DNA of 64,000 bases from Breoghania corrubedonensis (GTDB taxonomy: Bacteria > Pseudomonadota > Alphaproteobacteria > Rhizobiales > Stappiaceae): positions 184,552 through 248,551 of the forward strand of contig NZ_QAYG01000007.1 in NCBI RefSeq assembly GCF_003053845.1, read 5' to 3'. The notes beneath the pieces were generated by a model. The model saw only the letters and a list, made by a program, of their open reading frames with translations. It did no database searches and was not told where the DNA came from. A program made the translations under genes and the position numbers. Within the stretch, counting starts at the first letter, position 1; the number at the start of each line of letters is the position of its first letter. Below, in pieces: positions 34,105 through 48,269 of the stretch.

Positions 34105-35319
34105 ATGCGGCTGACGGGGTTTCGGAGATTCGGTTGCGCTGTGGCGATGCTGGCGGCCTTTTGCCTGGCGCTGCCGGTCGCGGCCGCACCCGACATCACC
34201 ATGCCGGATACGACCGGAAGCGCGAGATTTGAGACGGCCGGCCGGACAAAGCTCGTCATGCCCGGCCAAGCGATAGCGGGCGGCGCCGGCGCGGTTGCGC
34301 GAACGCGGGCGCCTATCGTCCTCGCGCAGGATGGCGGCGGTTGGCATCCGCTTTCGCCGCTGCTCAGGCTGTTTCGTGGCGGGCGCCGCGCCGCGCCGCC
34401 ACGCAAGTTGCAGGAACCGGAAAAGCCGAAGCGCACCATTCGCCGGGTTGTGCCTCAGCCGCCGAAGGTCGAGGTGGAGCCCAAGAGCGCGGATGCGCGC
34501 ACTGTTCTCGTTGTCGGCGACGCCATGGCGCAAGGCCTGGCACGCGGGTTGGAAGCGGCCTATGCGCAGACGCCGACCATCAAGGTGGACAGCGAGATCT
34601 CGCGTTCTTCGGGTCTCATCCGCGAAGCCGACCCGGACTGGCCGACCCGCATCACGAACCGGCTGAAACGCGGGGACGTGAACCTTGTCGTCGTCATGCT
34701 CGGCACCGATGATCGCCGCCGTGTGACGCTGGACGGCCAGCGCGCCGATTTCCGCGATCCCGCCTGGGAAGAGGTCTATCGCGTTCTCGTTCAGCGGTCG
34801 GTCTCGGCCGTGCGTGATGCGCGCAAGCCGCTGATCTGGGTCGGCCTGCCGCCGGTCAGCGGTCCCGACCGGCGCTCCGATTTCAGCTATCTGAACGACT
34901 TCTACAAGGAGAAGGTGGAGACCGCCGACGGCGTCTTCGTCGATATCTGGGAAGCGTTCATGTCCGAGGAGGGCAAGTACACCTCCTATGGCGCCGACGT
35001 CGACGGCAAGCGCCAGCGGCTGAGGACGGAGGACGGCCTCTATTTCACATGGCCGGGATACCGGAAGGTCGCCTTCTTCGTGCAGCAGCGCATCGCCCGG
35101 ATATTGGGCGAGGGACCGGCGCTGGAACTCGCCTTTCCCGGCGGTGATGCGAACATGATCCTGCTGAGCGGAGGCGCCTCGCACGAGGAAACGCTGGCGG
35201 GCGAAGAAATCGCTCCAGCGATTCCTTCCGAAGGATCGCTACAACACCGGCTCATCGTAGAGGGACGCCCGCTACCTCAGGTGGAGGGGCGGGCCGATAA
35301 TTATCGTATCCCCCGATAA
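34105..35319 (+). CDS. DUF459/SGNH-fold exported protein with substituted catalytic residues
   Basis: This 404-residue protein has a signal peptide (LTGFRRFGCAVAMLAAFCLA, cleavage near AAA, residue 28), a basic proline-rich linker, and an SGNH-like domain from about residue 132. Block I reads VLVVGDAMAQGL, with alanine at position 140 where the nucleophile serine of GDS is expected. Block III reads LGTDDRR rather than GxND, and block V reads DGLYFTWPGYRK with Tyr313 where the family usually has histidine. It is therefore probably not a conventional hydrolase. Its position after MltB suggests cell-wall or periplasmic polysaccharide work. ATG 34105 gives the cleanest signal peptide; ATG 34093 is also possible. 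Confidence 0.78.
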   Translation: MRLTGFRRFGCAVAMLAAFCLALPVAAAPDITMPDTTGSARFETAGRTKLVMPGQAIAGGAGAVARTRAPIVLAQDGGGWHPLSPLLRLFRGGRRAAPPRKLQEPEKPKRTIRRVVPQPPKVEVEPKSADARTVLVVGDAMAQGLARGLEAAYAQTPTIKVDSEISRSSGLIREADPDWPTRITNRLKRGDVNLVVVMLGTDDRRRVTLDGQRADFRDPAWEEVYRVLVQRSVSAVRDARKPLIWVGLPPVSGPDRRSDFSYLNDFYKEKVETADGVFVDIWEAFMSEEGKYTSYGADVDGKRQRLRTEDGLYFTWPGYRKVAFFVQQRIARILGEGPALELAFPGGDANMILLSGGASHEETLAGEEIAPAIPSEGSLQHRLIVEGRPLPQVEGRADNYRIPR

Positions 35320-35328
35320 AACGATAAT
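35300..35328 (+). terminator. Possible terminator hairpin overlapping the DUF459 stop
   Basis: ATTATCGT (35300-35307) and ACGATAAT (35321-35328) form an 8-base stem with a 13-base loop, followed by AATTCTT. The stem spans the end of the coding region. Nested within it is the palindrome CGATAATTATCG (35295-35306). The T-run is poor, so this is only a weak terminator or an operator for the chemoreceptor gene. Confidence 0.35.
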
Positions 35329-35461
35329 AATTCTTGATCAGGCTACGATATTTTTACCCATGGAGCAGACGATCCCGGAACGAGATGCGTTCGGTTCGGG
35401 AGGCCATGTGTCAGTGTTTCGCGCTTCTCCCGCCGCATGGTCATGAACGGCCGAGGTAACA

Positions 35462-36805
35462 ATGTCTGCGGGTTCCCCCTCCTTTTTCCGGCTCACCATT
35501 CTGGGCCGCTTCATGCTGCTTGTCGGCAGCGCCGCCGTCATCATGGTCGCCGGCACGGCTTATGCGTTTTATGTTTTCCGAGAGGCTCTGACCTCCACCC
35601 TCGGCAATCCGGATCTCGCCCAGGCCTTTGTCGGCCAGAACGTCACGGCCCGTGTGGATGGACTGATCCTGGACCAGATGCTGAAGATCGTGCTTGTCTG
35701 CGTGCCGATCGGCGCCCTTTTTCTCGCCATGGCCATTGTTCTCGCGCTCGGTGTGGCGAAGCCGCTGAAACGGTTGCAAAGCGGCCTGGACCATATGTCG
35801 CACGGCGACTTCGACGTGCAGATCGACGGTGAGACCCGGACCGACGAGATCGGAGAGATCGCGCGTTCGGTGATCGACTTCCGTGCCAGGCTGTCCGAAC
35901 GGGCGAGGATGGAGGCGGAACGTCAGGCCGAAGACCAGCGCCGTGCCGACGAGGAGCGCCACCAGTTAATGATGGATGTGGCGGAGGATTTCGAACGCTC
36001 GGTGATCAGCGTCGTCGAAGCCCTGACGAGCGCGTCGGGCAGGGTTGGTCTCAACACGGATCACCTGCGCGAGGCGGTGGATGCCTCCAGCGAGGCGGTG
36101 ACGGACGTCTCCGGCGCCTTTGGCGATGCCAGCGACGCGGTGGACGCGGTCTCGGTGTCGGCGGAAAAGCTGTCGGAAGCCATCAACGGCATCGGCCGCG
36201 ACATGACCCAGGCGGCCTCCATCGCACAGGAGGCGGTGGACGAGGCGCTCAAGACCGACGCCATCGTCGGTCGGCTGGCGGAGAGCGGCAAGGCTATCGG
36301 CGAGGTGGTGGAGCTGATCAACCAGATCGCCGACCAGACCAATCTCCTTGCCCTCAATGCCACCATCGAAGCGGCGCGTGCGGGCGAGGCGGGCCGAGGG
36401 TTCGCCGTGGTCGCCAACGAGGTCAAGGCACTCGCCGGGCAGACATCGAAGGCGACGGAGGAAATCTCCGCGCAGGTCGCCTCCGTGCAGTCGGTCGCCG
36501 ATCAGGCGGTTCACGCGATCCGCACCATTGCCGAGACGATCACCCGGATCAGCGAGATCTCGGGGCAGATCCTCGGGGCGGTCAATGAGCAGACGAGCGC
36601 GACGGAGGAGATCACCCGCTCGGTTCGGCATGCCAATGGCAGTGCCGAGCGCGTCGGCTCCAACGTGGAGCGGCTCAGTCAGGCGACGACGACCAGCAAG
36701 GAGGCCTCGGCCGAAATGCGCGAGGCGGCGGGCGAACTCAGCGGGCTTTCCGGCAAGCTGCAATCCCAGGTCGCCCAGTTCCTCCAGAGTATCCGCGCGG
36801 CGTAG
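35462..36805 (+). CDS. Methyl-accepting chemotaxis protein
   Basis: This 447-residue receptor has two membrane segments (about 13-38 and 74-96) enclosing a very short periplasmic loop of roughly 35 residues, so it has no classical ligand domain. A HAMP domain (about 97-150) is followed by a coiled-coil signalling domain with the hairpin-tip sequence [23 protein letters not shown] 35462 follows GAGGTAACA. It may sense through its membrane region, through partner proteins or through energy state. No che genes are nearby; motAB is 6 kb away on the other strand. Confidence 0.92.
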   Translation: MSAGSPSFFRLTILGRFMLLVGSAAVIMVAGTAYAFYVFREALTSTLGNPDLAQAFVGQNVTARVDGLILDQMLKIVLVCVPIGALFLAMAIVLALGVAKPLKRLQSGLDHMSHGDFDVQIDGETRTDEIGEIARSVIDFRARLSERARMEAERQAEDQRRADEERHQLMMDVAEDFERSVISVVEALTSASGRVGLNTDHLREAVDASSEAVTDVSGAFGDASDAVDAVSVSAEKLSEAINGIGRDMTQAASIAQEAVDEALKTDAIVGRLAESGKAIGEVVELINQIADQTNLLALNATIEAARAGEAGRGFAVVANEVKALAGQTSKATEEISAQVASVQSVADQAVHAIRTIAETITRISEISGQILGAVNEQTSATEEITRSVRHANGSAERVGSNVERLSQATTTSKEASAEMREAAGELSGLSGKLQSQVAQFLQSIRAA

Positions 36806-36910
36806 GGCGCTCGCGTCGGGCGCGGGCCCGCCGTATGGCGGGCGGAGGCGGCGTCTACGGCTGGTTGCGAACCTCTCCGGGCAACCTCTTGACACCCGCG
36901 TCCGCGCAAG

Positions 36911-36940
36911 AAAAAGGGCGCGGTCCGAAGACTGCGCCCT
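36911..36940 (-). terminator. Intrinsic terminator of the gltBD operon
   Basis: AGGGCGCGGTC and GACTGCGCCCT form an 11-base stem with a CGAA loop (36915-36940, one G-T pair). On the minus strand the stem is followed by TTTTTCTT. It lies 35 bases after the gltD stop and 105 bases after the convergent chemoreceptor stop. Confidence 0.8.
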
Positions 36941-36974
36941 GTTCACCGGATCGTTCGACCAGGCCCGACCCGCT

Positions 36975-38405
36975 TCAGCGCGGCAGTTCGGTCATGCCCA
37001 TCAGGTCGAGATCGATGGAGCGGGCCGCCTGGCGGCCTTCGCGGATCGCCCAGACCACCAGAGACTGGCCGCGCCGCACGTCGCCGCAGGCGTAGACGCC
37101 GGAAACGGTCGTGCGATAATCGTCCGTGTTGGCCTTGATGTTGGTGCGCTGATCAAGCTCCAGCTCGTCGCCCAGTTCCTTGATGTAGGTTCCAAGCTCG
37201 GGACCGGAGAACCCGATCGCGGCCAGTACCAGTCCGGCGCGCAGAATGAACTCCGTGCCCTCGATCGGCACGCGGCGCTCGTCCACGCGGACGCATTTGA
37301 CGCCCGTGACATGGCCGTCCTCGCCGACGATCCCGAGGGTTGCTGCGGAGAACTCGCGCTCCGCGCCCTCGGCCTGCGAGGACGAGGTGCGGAACTTGGT
37401 CGGCCAGTAGGGCCAGACCGACAGCTTGTCTTCCTTCAGCGGCGGGATCGGACGGATGTCGAGCTGGGTGACGGACACCGCTCCCTGACGGAACGATGTG
37501 CCGACGCAGTCCGATGCCGTGTCGCCGCCGCCGATCACGACGACATGCTTGCCGCCGGCCCACAACGGTTCCTCGTGCGAGACATCCTCGCCATTGATGC
37601 GGCGGTTCTGCTGGACGAGGAAGGGCATGGCCCAATGGCAGCCGGCTAGCTCCATGCCCGGGACGCCGGGGTCGCGCGGACGTTCCGCACCCGTGGCGAA
37701 CAGCAGAGCGTCGTGGCGGCCGCGAAGCTCGGCAACGCTCGTGGTGACGCCGACATTCACGCCATATTCGAAGACCACGCCTTCCGCTTCCATCTGCTGG
37801 ACGCGGCGCTGGATGTGGTACTTTTCCATCTTGAAGTCGGGAATGCCGTAGCGCAGCAGGCCGCCGGCAAAGGGCTCGCGCTCGTAGACAACCACATCGT
37901 GTCCGGCACGCGCGAGCTGCTGCGCGGCGGCGAGACCGGCGGGACCGGAGCCGACGACGCCGACGCTCTTGCCGGTCTTCTTTTCCGGCGGTTCCGGCGT
38001 GATCCAGCCGTTCGCCCACGCCTTGTCGGCGATCGACTGTTCGACTGTCTTGATGTTGACCGGGATGTCCTCGAGGTTCAGCGTGCAGGCCTCCTCGCAC
38101 GGGGCGGGGCAGACGCGGCCGGTGAACTCGGGGAAATTGTTGGTGGAATGGAGGTTGCGGGTCGCTTCCTCCCAATCCTCTTCGTAGACCAGGTTGTTCC
38201 AGTCCGGGATCTGGTTGTCCACCGGACAGCCGTTCGGCCCGTGACAGAACGGAATGCCGCAATCCATGCAGCGCGCGGCCTGGCGCACCACTTCCGGCTC
38301 GGAGAGCGGAAGCGTGAATTCGCGGAAGTGGCGGATGCGATCGGAGGCAGGCTGATACTTCTGGTCCTGCCGGTCGATCTCGAGAAAGCCGGTTACCTTA
38401 CCCAT
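36975..38405 (-). CDS. gltD: Glutamate synthase (NADPH), small (beta) subunit
   Basis: This 476-residue subunit supplies electrons from NADPH to the large subunit for glutamate synthesis from glutamine and 2-oxoglutarate. N-terminal cysteine clusters [19 protein letters not shown] and CPAPCEEAC bind two [4Fe-4S] centres. The FAD-binding [17 protein letters not shown] lies near 153-170 and the NADPH-binding [11 protein letters not shown] near 290. It starts 14 bases downstream of gltB, so the two are one operon, ended by the hairpin at 36915-36940. Confidence 0.95.
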   Translation of the reverse strand: MGKVTGFLEIDRQDQKYQPASDRIRHFREFTLPLSEPEVVRQAARCMDCGIPFCHGPNGCPVDNQIPDWNNLVYEEDWEEATRNLHSTNNFPEFTGRVCPAPCEEACTLNLEDIPVNIKTVEQSIADKAWANGWITPEPPEKKTGKSVGVVGSGPAGLAAAQQLARAGHDVVVYEREPFAGGLLRYGIPDFKMEKYHIQRRVQQMEAEGVVFEYGVNVGVTTSVAELRGRHDALLFATGAERPRDPGVPGMELAGCHWAMPFLVQQNRRINGEDVSHEEPLWAGGKHVVVIGGGDTASDCVGTSFRQGAVSVTQLDIRPIPPLKEDKLSVWPYWPTKFRTSSSQAEGAEREFSAATLGIVGEDGHVTGVKCVRVDERRVPIEGTEFILRAGLVLAAIGFSGPELGTYIKELGDELELDQRTNIKANTDDYRTTVSGVYACGDVRRGQSLVVWAIREGRQAARSIDLDLMGMTELPR

Positions 38406-38419
38406 TGCTCTTGCGTCTC

Positions 38420-43195
<4,776 letters not shown>

Positions 43196-44153
43196 ACCGT
43201 TCCTTGCCCCATATTCGGCCGCTGCCGCGCGTGCGGAGTGGCCGTTCTCCCTTTCGTGAGACCCGATCCGCCAGGGCGCGTATCGGGCGTCAGGCATTAC
43301 GCCTTACGCGCGTCGGCCCGACATCGGGTCAGCCTTCCTCTCTCGGGTCATACCACATCGGGGTACGGCTCGAGCGACGAGACCGGCCAATGCCGCGGCT
43401 CTGTCGAGTGTGAACGGCCGTCCATGCTCGGGCCGTTCTGTTTTGAGCGGGGTTTGCGCCCCATTGCCAAATGCGACGGCTGAACCGTCCCGGGTCGAAC
43501 GCGACGGGCGCACCGCCCCGGAGGAAACTGTCGTCTCCGATGATATCACGGAAACAACGACCTCACTTGCCGCGTGACCGGTCCCGAATATCCCATGGGC
43601 GGTCGTCGCGCCAGAACGGTTCCGCACCGGGTGGTCATCCGCAGACGCCGGGCGGCCATCCTTCGACATCCCCCTCCAGTCGCCTTCGTCGCGCGCCATG
43701 TGGCCCGGATGAAAAGTTACCGGAAGGAGCGAATAATTGGACAGCACTCCTGTCCTATTCGAGGGTGCAACATGCCAGATTTCAGCTGGTTCGGCAAGCA
43801 GCTTTACGGACCGGAGCATTATGTTTGTTTCCTCTCGAAGGACGCAATCGTCAGCAAAAAATAACTTTGCCCCTCGCTAAGCAATTTTGTTGCCGAAACA
43901 GTGTCCGTCGCCTCTCATCGCCCGGTCGGCTGGCTTCCCTTCGGGGAGAATCGCAAGTCTAGGGCCACACCCCAGGGTTGGAGCGATGCGGCAATTCGCT
44001 GCCTCGCGCCAGCGTCACGGTGCTTTGATTTCCCATTGAACGGCTGTCTTCGCACATTTGGGCCGTTACGGCAGGAGGGCAACGGGTCGCAGAAGTCTGC
44101 GCAAGGCACCGAACCCGCCGCCGCCGCTTGGTGGATATCGAGGAAAACGGGTC
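43196..44153. other. Long intergenic region between gltB and the bufferin operon
   Basis: This 958-base gap separates two divergent operons. Frames of 90-170 codons cross it on both strands, but they lack ribosome binding sites, family resemblance or normal composition, so I call none of them. A stem-like element lies at 43730-43761 (CGAATA, GGACAG, loop CACTC, CTGTCC, TATTCG). It is less GC-rich than the flanking genes around 43700-43900, where promoters for either operon may lie. Confidence 0.6.
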
Positions 44154-44468
44154 ATGAAGAATGAAAACGCAACCGGGGCGGCGCGCGCCGTCTCCACGGC
44201 TGCACTCGCGGCCGCAGTCGCCGCGGCAATGGGGACGCTGGTCGTCCCTGCCTCCGCCCAGGAGCAGGAAAAATGCTACGGCATCGCCCCTGCCGGTCAG
44301 AACGACTGCAAGGCTGGGCCGGGCACGACCTGTGCGGGAACGTCGAGGGTCGACTATCAGGGCAATGCCTGGAAGCTGGTGCCGAAGGGGACCTGCCGCC
44401 AGGTGGAACTGCCCGACGGGCGCGAAGGATCGCTGGTCGCGCTGGAGCGGGACGTGCCCGAGGGCTGA
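44154..44468 (+). CDS. Bufferin-type RiPP precursor (DUF2282, BufA1-like)
   Basis: This 104-residue secreted peptide has a signal sequence ending VPASA (cleavage near residue 35). The mature part has four cysteines at positions 41, 52, 60 and 81, in the contexts [18 protein letters not shown] and PKGTC, which is the DUF2282 signature. In the bufferin family the MNIO enzyme modifies central cysteines and the product binds copper in the periplasm. ATG 44154 follows GAGGA by 9 bases; the frame further upstream is not conserved-looking. It heads a four-gene unit with the MNIO, DUF2063 and DoxX genes. Family membership is clear from the cysteine pattern and neighbours; metal specificity here is inferred. 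Confidence 0.9.
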   Translation: MKNENATGAARAVSTAALAAAVAAAMGTLVVPASAQEQEKCYGIAPAGQNDCKAGPGTTCAGTSRVDYQGNAWKLVPKGTCRQVELPDGREGSLVALERDVPEG

Positions 44469-44561
44469 TGATCCGCCGTGCCGGTCGCTTGCGCGCCTGA
44501 TCGTGTGTTGCGGCGTGGATCGTCCGGCCCCCGAAAAAAAACGACGAAGCTGGAGGCAGTG

Positions 44562-45476
44562 ATGCCCGACAAGGTTCATCGCACCGAGGTGTCGCATCCT
44601 TTCTCCTGCGCGCCCATGCCGAGGCGCGCAGGAGCGGGGCTGAAAGCTGCCCATGTGGCCGATATCCTGTCGCAGATGCCCGATATCGGCTTCTTCGAGG
44701 TTCATGCCGAGAACTACATGGGGGCAGGCGGGCCGCCGCACGCCCAGCTTCATGCGATTCGCGAGCGCTATGCGCTGTCGCTGCATGGAGTGGGGCTTTC
44801 CATTGGCGGGGAGGCGCCGCTCGACCGCGCCCATCTGGCGCGGCTGAAGGCACTTGATGAGCGTTACCGGCCGGCGCTCTTTTCCGAACATCTCGCCTGG
44901 TCGAGCCATGAGGGGACTTATTTCAACGACCTCCTGCCCGTAGCCTATGATCAGCCGACGCTTGATCGCGTGGTGGCGCATATCGATGAGGTGCAGGAGG
45001 TGCTCGGCCGTCAGATGTTCCTGGAAAACCCGTCCACCTACGTCTCGCTGGCGCGCAGCACCATGGACGAACTGGATTTCCTCACCGAGGTTTCGGCGCG
45101 TTCCGGCTGCGGGCTGCTGCTCGACATCAACAACGTCTACATATCGGCGATCAATCACGGCTGGTCGGCGCGCGATTATCTGGACCGCTTTCCACTGGAG
45201 CGGGCGGGGGAGATCCATCTGGCCGGTCATGTGTGCGACGACGACGGGAAGGGGAACGGAACCGGGCAGACCTTGCTGATCGATGCTCACGACCGCGCGG
45301 TGGCCGACGTGGTGTGGGTGCTGTACGCGCAGGTGATCGAACGAGCGGGGCCGCTGCCCACCCTGATCGAGTGGGACAACGAGGTGCCGGAATGGCCGGT
45401 CTTGCTGGCAGAGGCGGAAAAGGCCGATGCGATTCTCGCCCGGCATGCGGAGGTTTGCCGTGCCGTGGCCGGTTGA
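44562..45476 (+). CDS. Multinuclear non-haem iron oxidative enzyme (DUF692, BufB-like)
   Basis: This 304-residue TIM-barrel enzyme of the MNIO family (that of methanobactin MbnB) modifies cysteines in ribosomal peptides. Candidate iron ligands appear along the barrel: FFEVHAEN (45-51), SLHGVGLSIG (73-82), SEHLAW (109-113), FLENPSTY (153-160), LLDINNVY (186-193), IHLAGH (218-223) and IEWDNEVP (269-276). ATG 44562 follows GGAGG with 5-base spacing, 93 bases after the precursor gene. Its substrate is almost surely the DUF2282 peptide just upstream. Length is normal for the DUF692 group. Confidence 0.92.
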   Translation: MPDKVHRTEVSHPFSCAPMPRRAGAGLKAAHVADILSQMPDIGFFEVHAENYMGAGGPPHAQLHAIRERYALSLHGVGLSIGGEAPLDRAHLARLKALDERYRPALFSEHLAWSSHEGTYFNDLLPVAYDQPTLDRVVAHIDEVQEVLGRQMFLENPSTYVSLARSTMDELDFLTEVSARSGCGLLLDINNVYISAINHGWSARDYLDRFPLERAGEIHLAGHVCDDDGKGNGTGQTLLIDAHDRAVADVVWVLYAQVIERAGPLPTLIEWDNEVPEWPVLLAEAEKADAILARHAEVCRAVAG

Positions 45477-46305
45477 CGACGACGCGGAGGCCGCTTTCGC
45501 CGCGGCGCTGCTGACGACAGATCCGGAACAGGCGGACAGGGCGCCCGGCGGGCTCTTCACCGCCGACGGCGGCGATGCGACACGGCGCTTTCGCGTTCAT
45601 CGCAACAATGTCGTCGTTTCGCTTGTCGAGGTGCTCATGGTCGCCTTTCCGGCCATTCTGCGGCTTTTGGGGGAGGCGTATTTCCGCGCGCTGGTCGGCG
45701 AATTCGTGCGCGCCCATCCTCCGCGCTCGCCGGTTCTGCTGGACTATGGCGACGGGTTTCCCGACTTTCTCGACGCTTTTCCCCCGCTTGACCATTACCC
45801 CTGGCTTGGCGATGTGGCACGGCTGGAACGGGCGTGGTCACAGGCCTATCATGCCGCCGATTCAACCGCGCTGCCGCCCGACGCGCTCGGCCGGGTCGCG
45901 CCGGATGCCCTGATGACGCTCCGCTTCGACCCGCATCCGGCGACGCGACTCGTGCGTTCGCGCTATCGTGTCGTCTCGATCTTCCGTGCGAATCGTTCTC
46001 CTGAACCGCTGTCAGAGCCGGTGCGCGCGGATGGCGGCGAGGATGCGCTTGTCACACGGCCGGGGCTCACGGTCGCGGTCCGTTTGCTGCCGACGGGCGG
46101 GGCGGCCTTTTTCGCAGCACTGCTGGCCGGGGCAAGCCTCGGTGAGGCGGCGCAGGCAGGTCATGGCGACGCCGGGCGCACGGGGGCTGGCGATTTCGAT
46201 CTGACCGCGACCATCGCTGTCATGCTGGAGGCGGGCGCCTTTCAAGGGCTCGCCGACGAGCTTCAGGAAAACACGAAAAGAACAGGTCCCGCGCCAAGCA
46301 AGTGA
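45460..46305 (+). CDS. DUF2063 domain protein (BufC-like MNIO partner)
   Basis: This 281-residue protein has a DUF2063 N-terminal domain (about 10-105; FRVHRNNVVVSLVEVLMVAFP, DYGDGFPDFL), the part thought to present the precursor peptide to the MNIO enzyme, and a less conserved C-terminal half (about 130-270). I chose GTG 45460, which has GCGGAGG six bases upstream and overlaps the MNIO gene by 17 bases; an ATG 11 codons earlier lacks such a site. Overlap implies coupled translation and complex formation with the MNIO protein. Confidence 0.9.
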   Translation: MPWPVDDDAEAAFAAALLTTDPEQADRAPGGLFTADGGDATRRFRVHRNNVVVSLVEVLMVAFPAILRLLGEAYFRALVGEFVRAHPPRSPVLLDYGDGFPDFLDAFPPLDHYPWLGDVARLERAWSQAYHAADSTALPPDALGRVAPDALMTLRFDPHPATRLVRSRYRVVSIFRANRSPEPLSEPVRADGGEDALVTRPGLTVAVRLLPTGGAAFFAALLAGASLGEAAQAGHGDAGRTGAGDFDLTATIAVMLEAGAFQGLADELQENTKRTGPAPSK

Positions 46306-46342
46306 GAGCGTGGTGGCCTAACGATCAGGGGACGGGGACGTC

Positions 46343-46918
46343 ATGACCTTCGCGATATTCAGGCTGCATGTGCTGTTCTTTGCGCGGCTGCAGGCTCTGC
46401 TTGGCAGCTGGCTGCCGGGTCTCGCCGCACGCGCGATTTTCGCCAGCGTGCTGCTTGTCTATTTCCTGAAGTCGGCGATGACGAAGTTGGGGCCGGGGAT
46501 CGAGGGGCTGATCCACCCCGCCGCCGGTGCCTACGCCCAGATCCTGCCGAACATGATGGAGCAGGTCAGCTACGACCCCTCGCGCATCGACTTCTTTCCC
46601 TACGGGCTGATGGTTGTCGCCGGCATGTGGGCGGAGTTTCTGTTGCCGATCCTGATCATCCTCGGGCTGTTCACCCGGCTCGCGAGCCTTGGCATGATCG
46701 TGTTCATCGCGGTGATGACCTATGTCGACATCACCGGCCATCATGTGTCGGCGACGACGATCGGCGGCTTCTTCGACCGGGCGCCGGGCGCCGCGATCGC
46801 CGATCAGCGGCTTTTGTGGATCTTTCCGCTTCTCTATCTGATGATCTATGGGGCGGGATCTTTCGCGCTCGACCGGGTGCTGGCACGGCGCTACTGGGAG
46901 CGCATGCAACCCTGGTAG
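46343..46918 (+). CDS. DoxX family membrane protein of the bufferin operon
   Basis: This 191-residue integral membrane protein has four hydrophobic segments (near 25-45, 85-110, 112-130, 155-178). GMWAEFLLPILIILGLFTRLAS is the DoxX core. DoxX proteins end many DUF2282-DUF692-DUF2063 operons, including the gold-induced gig cluster of Caulobacter, and may handle membrane redox chemistry. It starts 37 bases after the DUF2063 gene. Its exact role in the pathway is not established. Confidence 0.9.
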   Translation: MTFAIFRLHVLFFARLQALLGSWLPGLAARAIFASVLLVYFLKSAMTKLGPGIEGLIHPAAGAYAQILPNMMEQVSYDPSRIDFFPYGLMVVAGMWAEFLLPILIILGLFTRLASLGMIVFIAVMTYVDITGHHVSATTIGGFFDRAPGAAIADQRLLWIFPLLYLMIYGAGSFALDRVLARRYWERMQPW

Positions 46919-46996
46919 GGGTGAATCGTGGGCGGGCTCTGCGGTGCAAAAGATCTCCTCTTGCGCTGCGTGCGGCTCCGGCCTAGGGCTTTTTCC

Positions 46997-48046
46997 ATGT
47001 TCTTTGCCAGTGACAACTGGGCGGGAGCGTCGGACACGGTGATGGCCGCGCTTTCCTCCGCCAACGATGGATTCGCGCCGGCCTACGGCGAGGACGACAT
47101 CTCACGCCGGGTAGCTGCCCGGTTCAACGACATCTTCGAGCGCGAGGTGGCGGTGTTCTTCGTCGCCACGGGGTCTGCCGCCAACAGCCTGGCGCTCGCC
47201 CATTCCGCGCGGCCCGGCGGAGCGATCTTCTGCCACGACGAGGCCCATGTGGCGGTGGACGAGTGCGGCTGCCCGGAATTCATGACCGGCGGCTCCAAGC
47301 TGGTGCGTATCAAGGGCGCGGGCGGCAAGATCGCGCCGGAGGGGCTTGCGAAGGCGCTTTCGGGCTTTCAGGACGGCTTCGTCCATCATGGCCGGCCGCA
47401 GGCGGTCACCATCACCCAGTCGAGCGAGATCGGTACGGTCTACACGCTCGACGAGATCGCCGCGATCAAGGCGGTGGCGGACACGCGCGCCCTCCCGCTG
47501 CACATGGACGGGGCACGTTTCGCCAATGCGCTGGTCTCGCTCGGCGTCACGCCGGCTGAGATGACGTGGAAGGCGGGGGTCGACCTGCTGTCCTTCGGTG
47601 GCACCAAGAACGGTTGCTGGTGCGCGGAAGCCGTCGTGATCTTCGACAAGGACAAGGCGGACGAGCTTGCCTGGCTGCGGAAACGCGCGGGCCAGCTCTT
47701 TTCCAAGAGCCGTTTCATCGCGGCGCAGTTCGACGGTTATCTCGCCGATGACCATTGGCTGGATCTCGCACGCCACTCCAACGCCATGGCGCAAAAGCTC
47801 GCCGATGCGGTGGAGGCGAGCGACAACGCCCGGCTTCCCGCACGGCCTGAGGCGAACGAAACCTTCATCGTCGTCAAGAAGGTCCGTATCCCCGCCATGC
47901 GTGACGCAGGCGCCGCTTTCTACGAATGGCCGGCCGACGGGCTCGCGCCCGATCAGGCGTTGCGGGCGGACGAGGAACTGATCCGGCTGGTGACGAGCTT
48001 CCGCACCAGCGAGGCCGATATCGAGAGTTTCGTGGCGCTGCTCTGA
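46997..48046 (+). CDS. Low-specificity L-threonine aldolase / beta-eliminating lyase family
   Basis: This 349-residue PLP-dependent fold-type I enzyme has its cofactor lysine at K204 in LSFGGTKNG. Upstream, ATGSAANSLAL and HDEAHVAVDECG bind phosphate and stack on the ring; LPLHMDGARFANAL carries the aspartate that contacts the pyridine nitrogen. It cleaves threonine or allo-threonine to glycine and acetaldehyde. ATG 46997 gives the family N-terminus FFASDNWAG; the frame runs 23 codons further up without support. It follows the DoxX gene by 78 bases but is functionally unrelated to bufferins. Confidence 0.9.
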   Translation: MFFASDNWAGASDTVMAALSSANDGFAPAYGEDDISRRVAARFNDIFEREVAVFFVATGSAANSLALAHSARPGGAIFCHDEAHVAVDECGCPEFMTGGSKLVRIKGAGGKIAPEGLAKALSGFQDGFVHHGRPQAVTITQSSEIGTVYTLDEIAAIKAVADTRALPLHMDGARFANALVSLGVTPAEMTWKAGVDLLSFGGTKNGCWCAEAVVIFDKDKADELAWLRKRAGQLFSKSRFIAAQFDGYLADDHWLDLARHSNAMAQKLADAVEASDNARLPARPEANETFIVVKKVRIPAMRDAGAAFYEWPADGLAPDQALRADEELIRLVTSFRTSEADIESFVALL

Positions 48047-48203
48047 GGCGGCGTTTCTGCTTCACCTCCCTCGCGTCATCGCCCGGTCGCAGCCTTCCGT
48101 TTTTTGCGGGGCCGCGCCGGGCGTTCTTCTGTCATCCGCTTCTTGAAATGCGACCTTTCGTGGCGGCTGTCGCTTTCCTGCCGCGGCCGGATTGCGCAGA
48201 CGT

Positions 48204-48245
48204 GCCGACTATCGATATGTTTCATTATACATATCGATAGTCGGC
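48204..48245. promoter_or_regulatory. ModE-like palindromic operator upstream of the molybdate-type transporter operon
   Basis: A perfect 17-base inverted repeat (arms 48204-48220 and 48229-48245, 8-base spacer) ends 24 bases before the binding-protein start. The inner part reads ATCGATATGT and ACATATCGAT, resembling the ATCG-TATAT...TATAT-CGAT layout of ModE molybdate boxes. A site here would let molybdate-bound ModE repress modABC. No modE gene is in the window. Confidence 0.75.
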
Positions 48246-48269
48246 CCTCCCATGAACTGGAGAATCACG

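Noticed and set aside
43304..43819. 171-codon minus-strand frame in the gltB-bufferin gap
   Set aside because: It has no recognised domain, a mixed composition and no ribosome binding site. It would need conservation data to be accepted.
43471..43962. 163-codon plus-strand frame in the same gap
   Set aside because: It is rich in Arg, Pro and Ser, overlaps the frame above, and has no supported start.
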